Assembly (NCBI RefSeq): GCF_018613675.1 | Contig: NZ_JAGGPQ010000004.1 | Location: 123,012 to 187,011 of the forward strand | Reading direction: 5' to 3' | DNA from: Arthrobacter sp. ISL-85 | Lineage (GTDB): Bacteria > Actinomycetota > Actinomycetes > Actinomycetales > Micrococcaceae | DNA length: 64,000 nt | Part shown: in pieces, positions 43,928-52,447 of the stretch | How positions within the stretch are numbered: position 1 is the stretch's first letter | Layout of the letters: every line of letters starts with the position of its first letter | Program-made: the position numbers and the translations under genes | Notes under the pieces: generated by a model | Told to the model about the DNA's origin: nothing | Seen by the model: only the letters and a program-made list of their open reading frames with translations | The model's database searches: none

Positions 43928-44891
43928 AGAAAACCCAATACTTAGAAGCGATGAAGTTGATGGCAGTGAACACGCCGATGATGAGCAGCAGCACCCAGGC
44001 CATGGCGGACGCATAGCCCATATCGAACTGGCCGAAGCCCTTTTGGTAGAGGTACAGGGTGAAGAACATCGTGGAATCCGAGGGGCCGCCGTTACCGCCC
44101 GAGACGATGAACGCCTGGGTGAACGACTGGAAGGAGCCGATGATCTGCAGCACCAGGTTGAAGAAGATAATTGGACTCAGCATCGGCAGGGTGATCCGCC
44201 AGAACTGCTGCAGGGTGGTGGCGCCGTCAACCTTCGCAGCCTCGTAGTACATGTTGGGGATCTGGCGCAGGCCGGCCAGGAAGATGATCATCGGGGCGCC
44301 GAAGGTCCAGACGTGCAGCAGGATGATCGACCCCAAAGCGGTGCTGGGGTCCGAGATCCAGCCCGGACCCTGGATCCCGAACATGGCCAGGACCTGGTTG
44401 ACCAGGCCGGTGGTGCCGAAAATCTGCTTCCACAGGATGGCAACGGCAACGGACCCGCCGAGGAGGGACGGCAGGTAGAACACCGAGCGATAGAACGGAA
44501 GGCCGCGAAGGCCCTTGTCCAGCACCAGCGCAATGAGCAGGGCAACGCCCAGCTGCAGCGGCACGCCAATAAGAACATAGGTGAAGGTGACCCGCAACGA
44601 GTTGTGCAGCCGGGCGTCACTGAGCATCCGGGTGAAGTTGTGCAGCCCTGTCCATTCGGGCGGTTGGAGCAGGTTGTAGTCGGTAAACGACAGATAGAGG
44701 GACATCAGCATGGGGCCGATGGTGATGGCCACCAGGCCTACCAACCATGGCAGCAGGAAGATGTACGCGGCCTTATTGTCCCGCCTGTTGGCCTTCTTCT
44801 CCTCGGGGGTGACTTTGCCCTTCCGCCGGGTGATGGAGCTGAGCTCGCTGATGGCGCTCACAGGAGCTGCTCCGTCGGGGACGCCAGGCAC
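43917..44891 (-). CDS. Sugar ABC transporter permease (MalF-like)
   Basis: 324 residues with six helices (YIFLLPWLVGLVAITIGPMLMSLYLSF first) and the EAA loop YEAAKVDGATTLQQFWRITLPMLSP. The GTG at 44891 is the first start in frame; the first ~40 residues are polar and the start could be internal. It is the first gene of the minus-strand transporter string and lies opposite the hydrolase/oxidoreductase operon across a 310-base control region. Confidence 0.88.
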   Translation of the reverse strand: MPGVPDGAAPVSAISELSSITRRKGKVTPEEKKANRRDNKAAYIFLLPWLVGLVAITIGPMLMSLYLSFTDYNLLQPPEWTGLHNFTRMLSDARLHNSLRVTFTYVLIGVPLQLGVALLIALVLDKGLRGLPFYRSVFYLPSLLGGSVAVAILWKQIFGTTGLVNQVLAMFGIQGPGWISDPSTALGSIILLHVWTFGAPMIIFLAGLRQIPNMYYEAAKVDGATTLQQFWRITLPMLSPIIFFNLVLQIIGSFQSFTQAFIVSGGNGGPSDSTMFFTLYLYQKGFGQFDMGYASAMAWVLLLIIGVFTAINFIASKYWVFYDD

Positions 44892-45099
44892 ACGGCGTCG
44901 GGCACGTGGGCCGGACGCAGGGTCCTGGGGATGTGTTTTGCGGCCATGTGGTCTCCTTTGGTCATCGTGGCCTCCACGTTGCTGTCATCGCCAGGCGATG
45001 GGGAATTCGGCACCTCCGGCGCGGTTTGACTGTTGCCCGCAAGGGGCTTCAGTGGTTCCGGCGCCGCAGGTGCCTTTGGAAATGCGGCTCCGTACCAAA

Positions 45100-45111
45100 G
45101 TAAACGTTTTC
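45100..45111. promoter_or_regulatory. LacI-type operator upstream of -35 box
   Basis: GTAAACGTTTTC abuts the -35 element at 45112. It has one mismatch from the GAAAACGTTTTC palindrome at 18421-18432. Confidence 0.7.
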
Positions 45112-45140
45112 TTGACTCCTGTATAGCCCTTTGTTAGATT
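45112..45140 (+). promoter_or_regulatory. Sigma-70-type promoter flanked by operators
   Basis: TTGACT (45112-45117) and TAGATT (45135-45140) are 17 bases apart and point to the plus-strand lipoprotein remnant and hydrolase operon. Operators lie on both sides, a repression layout. The remaining 44892-45099 stretch has no gene; it must also hold the permease promoter, which I could not pin down. Confidence 0.7.
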
Positions 45141-45143
45141 TCG

Positions 45144-45157
45144 AGAAACCGTTTTCT
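45144..45157. promoter_or_regulatory. LacI-type operator downstream of -10 box
   Basis: AGAAACCGTTTTCT begins four bases after the -10 box at 45135-45140, where bound repressor would block initiation. Confidence 0.7.
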
Positions 45158-45203
45158 GCCGCGTGCGGTACTCCACCCAAACACGAAGCCGAGGGTCACA
45201 ACA

Positions 45204-45350
45204 ATGAAGTTTGGTCTCAGAAAATCCGTCATGGGCGTTACGGGCGCCGTCGCCGCCCTTGCCATTGCCCCCACCGGCTGCGGCAACGGCGCGCAGGCCG
45301 GAAAGGTGGGGACGGCGGAAGACCTGGGACCCTCCGGATCTCCGAGGTAG
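45204..45350 (+). pseudogene. Truncated solute-binding lipoprotein remnant
   Basis: The 48-codon frame starts MKFGLRKSVMGVTGAVAALAIAPTGCGNG, a signal peptide with lipobox PTGC, then KVGTAED and stops at 45348-45350. The next frame over continues TLRISEVDQNMV, like the first strand of a sugar-binding domain, and ends in a TGA at 45365-45367. It looks like the 5' end of a binding-protein gene whose body was lost, keeping the promoter and operators. It may still be translated as a leader upstream of the hydrolase operon. Confidence 0.6.
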
Positions 45351-45423
45351 ACCAGAACATGGTGTGACCGGAACGTCCCACCACGTCAGCAGGCAGACCT
45401 ATCAGCGAAAGGAGGCAGGCCGC

Positions 45424-46578
45424 ATGAGTCCAGCAGCACGGCCCAGCGCCATCGCGGGCTACGAGGACTGGCCTGCCTACGTCCGGAGCAACCCCCGCCA
45501 CCACGCCCCAACAGCCCTGGCGCAGGAGCTTTCGGACGCCTTGGGCGTACCCGGCTCGGGTGCACCGCCGGTGGTGGCGGTCCAGTGGGAGGAAACGTAC
45601 GACGACGTCACCACCTCCCAGCTCAGCTGGCAGCTGGGCTTCGGGCCGCGAACCATCGGTTGGCTGGTCAGGCCGGCCGGAAGTTCCGGTCCCCTGCCGG
45701 GCGTCCTGGCACTGCACTGCCATGGCGGCAACAAGTTCGGCGGCGCGGAGCGGCTGGTGGAACTCCCGGACAGCCACCCCTCGGCGGCCGCCGCCCGCGC
45801 AGGCCACTATGACGGGCGCGCGCTGGCCACGGACATCGCCCGCCGCGGATTCGCGGTGCTGGCCCACGACACGTTCGCCTGGGGCAGCCGCAGCTTCGAC
45901 CTCTCAACTCCGCCCTGGCGGACTGCCTCGGCGACGGCGGCGAAGCAGGCTCAGTGGCGGGAGGACGGCGTCGTGCCCACCGACGCGGACGAATACAACG
46001 CCGCCGCCGCCTTCCACGAGGACACTGTTGCCAAGGCGGCAGGCCTGCTGGGCACCAGCCTGGCCGGCATGGTGGCGTACGACGACCTCGCCGCCCTGGA
46101 AATCCTGGCAGCCCTGCCCGGCGTCGACCAGGACAACCTGGGCTGCATCGGCTTCTCCGGCGGCGGTGGCAGGTCGCTTGCCCTCGCAGTCCTCAGTCCG
46201 CGCATCCGGGCGGCGGTGGTGACCTGCATGATGACCACCTTCGAGTCCCTTCTCCCCGCTTACCTGGACGCGCACTCCTGGCTGCTGCAGACCCCCGGCC
46301 TGTGGAGGCTGGGCGACTGGCCGGAGCTCACCGGCAGGTCGGCGGCTTCCCGGTTCCTGGTGCAGTACGCCCTGGCGGATGAACTTTTCCCGGAAGACGG
46401 AATGCGCCAGGCGCACCGGCTGCTGGAATCACTGCACGCGGGTACGGACAAGTACACCGGCAGCTACTGGCCCGGCGGACACGTCTTTACCGCTCCGATG
46501 CAGGACGAAGCCATCGATTTCCTGGCGCAAACCCTGGCCTTGCAACCCGTTCACAACAGATCCCAAGGACCCACATGA
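45424..46578 (+). CDS. Alpha/beta hydrolase (dienelactone hydrolase/acetyl-esterase-like)
   Basis: 384 residues from ATG 45424 with a strong GGAGG seven bases upstream. LALHCHGGNKFGGAE is the oxyanion region, and GCIGFSGGGGRSLALAVLSP is the nucleophile elbow with Ser in GFSGGGG. A catalytic Asp is likely in YALADELFPEDG and His in GGHVFTAPM. The fold is that of the dienelactone hydrolase/prolyl-oligopeptidase group and related carbohydrate esterases. No signal peptide. The stop overlaps the next gene by four bases (ATGA). The context suggests de-esterification of a plant sugar derivative. Confidence 0.83.
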   Translation: MSPAARPSAIAGYEDWPAYVRSNPRHHAPTALAQELSDALGVPGSGAPPVVAVQWEETYDDVTTSQLSWQLGFGPRTIGWLVRPAGSSGPLPGVLALHCHGGNKFGGAERLVELPDSHPSAAAARAGHYDGRALATDIARRGFAVLAHDTFAWGSRSFDLSTPPWRTASATAAKQAQWREDGVVPTDADEYNAAAAFHEDTVAKAAGLLGTSLAGMVAYDDLAALEILAALPGVDQDNLGCIGFSGGGGRSLALAVLSPRIRAAVVTCMMTTFESLLPAYLDAHSWLLQTPGLWRLGDWPELTGRSAASRFLVQYALADELFPEDGMRQAHRLLESLHAGTDKYTGSYWPGGHVFTAPMQDEAIDFLAQTLALQPVHNRSQGPT

Positions 46579-48656
46579 CCACACAGCACTCTGCCGCCGC
46601 GGATCCGACGCACCAGCAGGCCGCTTCCACTGCGGTCCCGCGGGTGGCCCTGGTGGGTGTACATGGATTCGGCGAGCGCCATCTTGCCAACCTGGCCCGG
46701 CTCGAACAGGCCGGCGCCGTGGAACTGGTGGCCGTCGCCGATCCCAACCCGCCGCAAGCCGGCACCCTTGCCGACTCGGTAAAAGTCTTCCCGGACCTGG
46801 ATGGGCTGCTGGCCGCGGGGCCAGGTGCCGACGTCGTCATTCTCGCCACGCCCATCCAAACGCATGCCCCGCTGGCGGTCGCCGCACTGGAAGCCGGGAT
46901 GGACGTCTACGTCGAAAAACCGCCGGTAGCTTCCCTGGCCCAGTTCGAAGGGGTCCTTGCCGCCGCCCGGGACAATGGGCGCTTGGTCCAAGTGGGCTTT
47001 CAGAGCCTGGGCTCGCACGCGCTGCCCGCCATCAAAAGCCTGGAGGCTTCGGGAGACATCGGCACTGTGCTGGGCATCAGCGCCACCGGCCAGTGGCTGC
47101 GGACCAAGGCGTATTTCAAGCGCTCGCGCTGGGCCGGGAAGCGCACCCTTGACGGCACCGACGTGGTGGACGGCGTGGCAACCAATGCGCTGGCCCACGC
47201 GGTGGCCACCGGCCTGCACCTGGCGGGCGCACACACCGTCGCGGACGTAAGCTCCGTGGAAACCGACCTGTACCGCGCCCACAGCACCGAAAGCGACGAC
47301 ACCTCGGTGCTCCGGGTCCGCACCGCCCAGGGGACCACACTGCTGTGCGCGCTCACCCTCTGCGCCCCCGAACAACTGGAGCCAACCGTCACCGTCCACG
47401 GAACCCTTGGCGACATCACGCTTTTCTACACAAAGGATGAGGTGGTCATCGCCACCCCGGACGGCGAGCGCCGGGAAACGTACGGCCGGACCGACCTGCT
47501 GGAGAACCTGCTGGACGCCCGCGCCACCGGCGCACCTCTGATCTCGGCGCTGGAGGACACCGGCGCCTTCACCGCCGTCCTCGAAGCCATCCGTACCTCT
47601 CCCGCGCCGGCCCCCATCGGCGGCGAATTCATCTCCTGGGAAGGCGAGGGCGACGACGCCCATCCGGTGGTCCAAGGCATCAGCGGCCTCATCGAACGCG
47701 CCGTCAAAGCCCAGGCCACGTTCGCCGAGCTGGGCGTGCCCTGGGCCAGGGCCCTCCCGCCCGTCCGCACGCTGACCCTGGACGGCCGGCCTGTGGCGGA
47801 CTACCAGGACGGCAGCCACATCCGGGCAGTCTCCTCCCCGCGCCCCTACCTGCACCCCGTCAGGACCATGGGCGGCACCCTGGTGTCGGACCACCAGCCG
47901 CTGGACCACGTGTGGCATCTGGGCGTCGGAGTGGCGCTGCAGGACGTGGACGGGGTCAATTTCTGGGGCGGCCGCACCTATACCCGGGAGGCCGGGAAGT
48001 ACGTCTGGCGCCCCGACCACGGCAGCATTGCCAGCACGGGCACCAGCGTGGAACAGACCAGCGCCGGCCGCGGGCACGAAGGCAGGCTGCAGGAGACCTT
48101 GAGCTGGAACGGCCCCGACGGCGCCCCCATCCTGGTGGAGGAGCGCACCTGGGCGTGGTCCGGCGTCGACCCTTCCATCTGGCGCCTGTCCCTGGACTTT
48201 GCGTTGTCCCCCGCCGGCGACAAGCCGGTCAGCCTGGGCAGCCCGGGCTCCAACGGCCGGTTCGAAGGGGGTTATGGCGGATTCTTCTGGCGCCTGCCCG
48301 AATGCGCGGACGCAAAGGTATGGACGCCGGCCGGCAGCGGCGAGTCGGAAACCCACGGGAGTGTCGGGCGCTGGCTGGCCTGGACTGGGAAGTTTGACGG
48401 CGGGAAGTTCGACGGCGGAAAGTTCGACGGCGGCCCCGCCACCCTGGTGTTCGTGGCCCCGGAAGGGTCCACGGACCCCTGGTTTGTCCGGATGGACGGC
48501 TACCCGGGCGTGGGCCAGGCGCTGGCCTGGGACGCCCCCGTCATCGCGAGGCCAGGCAGCCCGGTGCAGCGCAGCATCACCGTCTTTGTGGCCGACGGCA
48601 TCCTGGCCACGCCCGACATCGAAGCATTGATCAACCATCAGGGGGACCCGTCATGA
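46575..48656 (+). CDS. Gfo/Idh/MocA oxidoreductase fused to DUF6807 (PmoA-like) domain
   Basis: 693 residues. The N-terminal ~395 residues are a Gfo/Idh/MocA enzyme (VALVGVHGFGERHLANL, ATPIQTHAPLA, EKPPVASL) closely resembling the stand-alone protein at 32712. The C-terminal ~300 residues (HPVRTMGGTLVSDHQPLDHVWHLGVGVAL...NFWGGRTY) are DUF6807, a beta-sandwich found beside sugar oxidoreductases. Near residue 606 there are three tandem GKFDG units from a 15-base DNA repeat. Linking the two domains in one chain suggests they act on the same substrate. ATG overlaps the hydrolase stop and the stop overlaps the M24-like start. Confidence 0.88.
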   Translation: MTTQHSAAADPTHQQAASTAVPRVALVGVHGFGERHLANLARLEQAGAVELVAVADPNPPQAGTLADSVKVFPDLDGLLAAGPGADVVILATPIQTHAPLAVAALEAGMDVYVEKPPVASLAQFEGVLAAARDNGRLVQVGFQSLGSHALPAIKSLEASGDIGTVLGISATGQWLRTKAYFKRSRWAGKRTLDGTDVVDGVATNALAHAVATGLHLAGAHTVADVSSVETDLYRAHSTESDDTSVLRVRTAQGTTLLCALTLCAPEQLEPTVTVHGTLGDITLFYTKDEVVIATPDGERRETYGRTDLLENLLDARATGAPLISALEDTGAFTAVLEAIRTSPAPAPIGGEFISWEGEGDDAHPVVQGISGLIERAVKAQATFAELGVPWARALPPVRTLTLDGRPVADYQDGSHIRAVSSPRPYLHPVRTMGGTLVSDHQPLDHVWHLGVGVALQDVDGVNFWGGRTYTREAGKYVWRPDHGSIASTGTSVEQTSAGRGHEGRLQETLSWNGPDGAPILVEERTWAWSGVDPSIWRLSLDFALSPAGDKPVSLGSPGSNGRFEGGYGGFFWRLPECADAKVWTPAGSGESETHGSVGRWLAWTGKFDGGKFDGGKFDGGPATLVFVAPEGSTDPWFVRMDGYPGVGQALAWDAPVIARPGSPVQRSITVFVADGILATPDIEALINHQGDPS
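48387..48431 (+). repeat. Three tandem 15-base repeats in coding sequence
   Basis: Units starting 48387, 48402 and 48417 encode GKFDG three times in frame, with three base differences across the copies. Confidence 0.85.
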
Positions 48657-49768
48657 CCCAGACAACAACCACAGCCGCTCCCCCGCAGGAGGCCCGCCGG
48701 GCTCCCGGGTCCCCGGCGGACCGGGCCGTCAAGCGCCAACGGGTGCTGGACATCCTGGATGCCGCCGGTCGGGACTCGCTGCTGCTCACCACCAACACCG
48801 CGCTGACGTGGTACCTGGACGGCAGCCGTGTCCACATCAGCCTGGCCGGTGATCCCATCGCCGCCCTGCTGGTGGACCGCGGGGGCGACCACCTGGTGAC
48901 GTTCAACAACGAGGCCGGCAGGATCGGCGCCGAGGAACTGCCCCCCGGGGTCAACCTGCACACTGTCCCCTGGTACGGGAACCTGCACCAGGCCGCCGCC
49001 GCGGTTGGCAGCGGGACCCAGCCGCCCCTGGCCGAAGCGGAGGCCGCCGCGGAACTCCGCGCCGCACGCCAGCAACTGCTCCCCGCGGAAAGCGCCCGTT
49101 ATTCCCTGCTCAGCGCGGAACTGGCCGGCATCATGACGGACGTTCTCACCGCCGCCCGCCCGGACACCACGGAATTCGCCCTGGTCTCGGCCCTGGCCGG
49201 GCGCGTTGTGGCTGCCGGCGCCGAGCCACTGGTGCTCCTGTGCAACGGCAGTTCCCGCAGCACGTTCCGCCATCCCCTGGCGACACACTCCCCCCTCGGC
49301 CGGCGTGCCATGGCCGTGGTGTGCGCCCGCCGGGATGGCCTGGTTGCCAACATCACCCGCTGGGTAAGGTTCGACGCCGGCACCCCGGAAGAGCGCGACG
49401 CCGAGGCCCGCATCGCGGCAGTGGAAGCGGACATCTTCGATGCCACAGTCCCCGGCGCCAGGCTGGACATGGTCTTCGCCGAGATCCAGGCGTCGTACGT
49501 GCGGCACGGTTTCGGGGCGGACCAGTGGGAGCAACACCACCAGGGTGGTCCGGCCGGCTATGCGGGGCGCGATCCCCGGGTCACCGCAGCTGTCACCGAC
49601 ACCGTGGTGCTGGACCAGGCCTTCACCTGGAATCCGTCCGGACCGGGCGTCAAGATTGAGGATACGGTGCAGCTCACGGAGTCCGGGCTTCGCGTCCTCA
49701 CCGTTGACCCCCGATGGCCTGCAACCACGGTGAACGGGCTGGAGCGGCCGGTGACGCTGCAGCTCTAG
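48653..49768 (+). CDS. M24-fold (aminopeptidase P/creatinase-like) protein, ligands degenerate
   Basis: 371 residues. A creatinase-type N-terminal domain (DSLLLTTNTALTWYLDGSRVHISL) is followed by a pita-bread M24 fold (ELAGIMTDVLTAARPDTTEFALVSALAGRVVAAG...). Where metallopeptidases have metal-binding Asp-Asp and Glu, this protein reads CARRDGLVANITRW and TWNPSG; only IEDTV is retained. It is therefore probably not a canonical metallopeptidase; it could be a creatinase-type hydrolase or a regulator. The start overlaps the preceding stop (ATGA), so it belongs to the hydrolase/oxidoreductase operon. Confidence 0.8.
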   Translation: MTQTTTTAAPPQEARRAPGSPADRAVKRQRVLDILDAAGRDSLLLTTNTALTWYLDGSRVHISLAGDPIAALLVDRGGDHLVTFNNEAGRIGAEELPPGVNLHTVPWYGNLHQAAAAVGSGTQPPLAEAEAAAELRAARQQLLPAESARYSLLSAELAGIMTDVLTAARPDTTEFALVSALAGRVVAAGAEPLVLLCNGSSRSTFRHPLATHSPLGRRAMAVVCARRDGLVANITRWVRFDAGTPEERDAEARIAAVEADIFDATVPGARLDMVFAEIQASYVRHGFGADQWEQHHQGGPAGYAGRDPRVTAAVTDTVVLDQAFTWNPSGPGVKIEDTVQLTESGLRVLTVDPRWPATTVNGLERPVTLQL

Positions 49769-49807
49769 CCTGAACGCCCGCTCACATACTGCCGCAAAAC
49801 AGGAAAA

Positions 49808-49851
49808 GCCCGCTCACTTATGGCCGTAAATACGGCCATAAGTGAGCGGGC
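49808..49851. repeat. Near-perfect intergenic palindrome (terminator-like)
   Basis: Arms 49808-49828 and 49831-49851 are perfectly complementary over 21 bp with two bases between. It lies between convergent genes and can terminate both. A degraded copy of the left arm (CCCGCTCACATACTGCCG-like) occurs just upstream at about 49777-49795, suggesting a repeat family rather than a one-off terminator. Confidence 0.75.
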
Positions 49852-49854
49852 GTT

Positions 49855-51306
49855 TCAGGAAAGCTGCAGTTCGCCGTCCACGCGGCGCGGGATGCCCAGC
49901 GGGTTGTCCTCGCGCAGTGCCGGGTGCAGCACGGTCTCCGGGGCGTCCTGGTAGGCCACAGGGCGCTGGAACCTTCGGACCGCCGTGGCGCCCACCGAGG
50001 TGAACAGGGAGGTGGTGGCCGGGTACGGGCCGCCGTGCTGCTGGGCCCAGTTCACGGCAACGCCAGTGGGCCAGCCTTCGAACAGGACGCGCCCCGCGAG
50101 CCCGGAGAGCTGCTCCACGATGGCCGCGATGTCCTCGCCCTGTTCGCTGTGGAGGGTGGCCGTCAGGCTGCCGGGGACCTTTGCCAGGACAGCTGACAAT
50201 TCTTCCCGGTCTGCGTACTCGATGAGGATGGTGGTGGGTCCGAAGCATTCTTCCAGCAGCTGCTCCGGGCGCTCCAGGACCTTCGCGGCGCTGGTGGAAA
50301 AAACCACCGGCCCGGCGCCGTTTGCGGCCGCGTCCTGGTCGACGCTGCCGCTGACAACGTCCACGCCCTCCACCGACGCGAAGCTGCGCAGCCCGTCCGG
50401 GTAGGCTTCGGCGATCCGGGTGGTCAGCATGCCCAGGGCCGGCTTGTCCTTGCTGGCCCGTGCCACCTCCTGCGCGAACCCGGTCCCCGCGGGGATGAAC
50501 ACCAGGCCCGGCTTGGTGCAGAACTGCCCCGCGCCGAGGGTGAAGGAGCCGGCCAGCCCGGCGGCGAGTTCCGCCGAGCGGGCCTGCAGCGCTGCCGCGG
50601 TGATGACCACGGGGTTGAGGCTGCCCAGTTCCCCGTAGAAGGGGATGGGATCGGGGCGTGAGGTGGCAAGGTCGAACAGGGCACGGCCGCCGGGAATGGA
50701 GCCGGTAAAGCCCACGGCCTTGATGGCAGGGTCCTGGACCAGGGCCGTGCCCACTTCGCGCCCGCTGACCAGTGCGAACAGGCCCTCGGGTGCGCCCGCG
50801 CCGCGGAGGGCCGCGGCCACGATTTCAGCGGTGCGCTCCGAAAGGCGGAGGTGGCCTGAGTGTGCCTTGACGATCACGGAGCAGCCGACGGCGAGGGCTG
50901 AGGCGGTGTCGCCTCCGGCCACGGAGAAGGCAAACGGGAAGTTGGAGGCGGCGAAGACGGCAACGGGTCCGATGGGCTTGAGGATCCGGCGGAGGTCCGG
51001 TGTGGGCGGCGTGGCGGCCGGATTGGCGTGGTCGATGATGGCCTCAAGGTAGGAGCCTTCAGTGATGACGCGGGCGAACAGGCGCAGCTGCCCGCTGGTG
51101 CGCGCCACCTCTCCCGTGAGGCGGGGAGCCCCCAGGCTGGTCTCGGCATCGGCGATTTCCACCAGTTCGGCCGCATTGGCATCCAGGGCGTCCGCTACGG
51201 CGGTCAGCCAGCCGGCACGCTCGGCGTCGGAGGCAGCCGCGGAGATCCCCGCGGCCGCTGTTGCGGCAGCGGTGAGCTCGGTCAGGGAAAGCGTTGCAGT
51301 TGTCAC
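49855..51306 (-). CDS. Aldehyde dehydrogenase, 2-oxoglutarate semialdehyde type
   Basis: 483 residues. ALDH motifs are complete: Asn122 in ASNFPFAFS, VKAHSGHLR, GFTGSIPGGRAL, Glu226 in YGELGSLNP and the nucleophile Cys263 in LGAGQFCTKPG. The YGELGSLNP and FCTKPG variants are those of the NADP-dependent 2-oxoglutarate semialdehyde (2,5-dioxovalerate) dehydrogenase group used in sugar-acid degradation. Following the KdgD-like gene, it would complete the path to 2-oxoglutarate. The start is a GTG 37 bases after the enolase-superfamily gene. Confidence 0.9.
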   Translation of the reverse strand: MTTATLSLTELTAAATAAAGISAAASDAERAGWLTAVADALDANAAELVEIADAETSLGAPRLTGEVARTSGQLRLFARVITEGSYLEAIIDHANPAATPPTPDLRRILKPIGPVAVFAASNFPFAFSVAGGDTASALAVGCSVIVKAHSGHLRLSERTAEIVAAALRGAGAPEGLFALVSGREVGTALVQDPAIKAVGFTGSIPGGRALFDLATSRPDPIPFYGELGSLNPVVITAAALQARSAELAAGLAGSFTLGAGQFCTKPGLVFIPAGTGFAQEVARASKDKPALGMLTTRIAEAYPDGLRSFASVEGVDVVSGSVDQDAAANGAGPVVFSTSAAKVLERPEQLLEECFGPTTILIEYADREELSAVLAKVPGSLTATLHSEQGEDIAAIVEQLSGLAGRVLFEGWPTGVAVNWAQQHGGPYPATTSLFTSVGATAVRRFQRPVAYQDAPETVLHPALREDNPLGIPRRVDGELQLS

Positions 51307-51343
51307 GTCAGGTACCTGTTCGTCGTCGTACGGAAATTCATGG

Positions 51344-52447
51344 TTACAGCGGTTCCCGGAAACGGAATCCCAGGCCGGGCCGGTCCGCCAGTGTCACCCT
51401 GCTGTTGCCGAACCGGACCGGGGATGGCCCGGCCAGGATGCCCAACTGCTCGAAGGACGCCTCCTCGACGTCCTCCACCATGGTGGGCTCCGCCAGGGTC
51501 AGGGCCAGCTGCCCGGACAGTTCGGGCAGCAGGTGCGGCATCACCTTGATGCTGTTGGTCCGTGCCAGCTCGACGATCCGCCGGAAGGGGGTGATTCCGC
51601 CCACCCGGATGATGTTCGGCTGGATGATGTCCACCGCCTCTGCCTCTATGAAATCGCGGAAGCGGTAGATGGTGTGCAGGTTTTCGCCAAGGGCGATGGG
51701 CACCGGCGAGTGCTTCCGGAGCCTGCGGTAGGCCCAAAGGTCGTCCGCGCGGAGGGGTTCCTCCAGCCATTCCAGCCCGTACTCGGCCAGGACGTCCACG
51801 GCGCGGAAGGTGGTGGGCAGGTCCCACCGCTGGTTCGCGTCGATCATGAGCCTTCGGTCCGGGCCCAGGACGGCGCGCACGGCGGCGACGCGCTCTGCGT
51901 CCTCGCGGATGTCCGGCTTGCCCACCTTGATCTTGACTGCCCGGTGGCCTGCCGCCACCCAGCGTTCAACCTGCGCCACCAACTCTTCAAGCGTGTAGTG
52001 CAGGTTCACCCCGGAGCCATAGACCTCAGCGGATTCCTGCCGCTGGCCCAGGAAGCCGGCGACCGAGGTGCCTGCACGGCAGGCCTGGAGGTCCCAAAGC
52101 GCAAGGTCCACGCCTGCCATGGCGATGGTGGTGAGTCCGCCGCCGCCGGCCTCGTGCAGCCGCTTCCACAGCGCATCCCACACAGTTTCCGGATTAGCGG
52201 GAAGCCCGGTAATGAATGGGGCAATGTCGTGGTCCAGCAGCGCTTTGACCGCTTGGGGACCGATGGTGGGCGTCCAGGAAAAACCGTGCCCCGCGCCGCC
52301 GTCGTCCGTGTGGAGTTCGGTGGTGATCACGTGGTTCTCCGGCGCCTCCACGCCCCAGCTGCGGCGCAGCGGAACCGTGAGGAACCTGGTGGTCAGGCCG
52401 GTGATGCGGGGAACGGTGCGGAGGGTTTCCGCCGCCGGTGCGCTCAT
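51344..52447 (-). CDS. Enolase-superfamily sugar acid dehydratase/cycloisomerase
   Basis: 367 residues. The mandelate-racemase-type barrel shows KIKVGK (Lys172, Lys174), metal ligands Asp203 (IDANQRW), Glu229 (EWLEEP) and Glu255 (ALGENLH), and His in KVMPHLLPE. This fits the D-glucarate/galactarate dehydratase, L-talarate or galactarolactone cycloisomerase branches; the precise substrate is undecided. Its product would be 5-dehydro-4-deoxyglucarate (or 3-deoxy-2-keto-hexarate), the substrate for the upstream KdgD-like protein. The start overlaps the kdgD stop by one base. Confidence 0.85.
   Translation of the reverse strand: MSAPAAETLRTVPRITGLTTRFLTVPLRRSWGVEAPENHVITTELHTDDGGAGHGFSWTPTIGPQAVKALLDHDIAPFITGLPANPETVWDALWKRLHEAGGGGLTTIAMAGVDLALWDLQACRAGTSVAGFLGQRQESAEVYGSGVNLHYTLEELVAQVERWVAAGHRAVKIKVGKPDIREDAERVAAVRAVLGPDRRLMIDANQRWDLPTTFRAVDVLAEYGLEWLEEPLRADDLWAYRRLRKHSPVPIALGENLHTIYRFRDFIEAEAVDIIQPNIIRVGGITPFRRIVELARTNSIKVMPHLLPELSGQLALTLAEPTMVEDVEEASFEQLGILAGPSPVRFGNSRVTLADRPGLGFRFREPL

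Noticed and set aside
46551..48638. Minus-strand open frame of 695 codons
   Set aside because: It is the mirror of the oxidoreductase-DUF6807 gene and has no domain resemblance.
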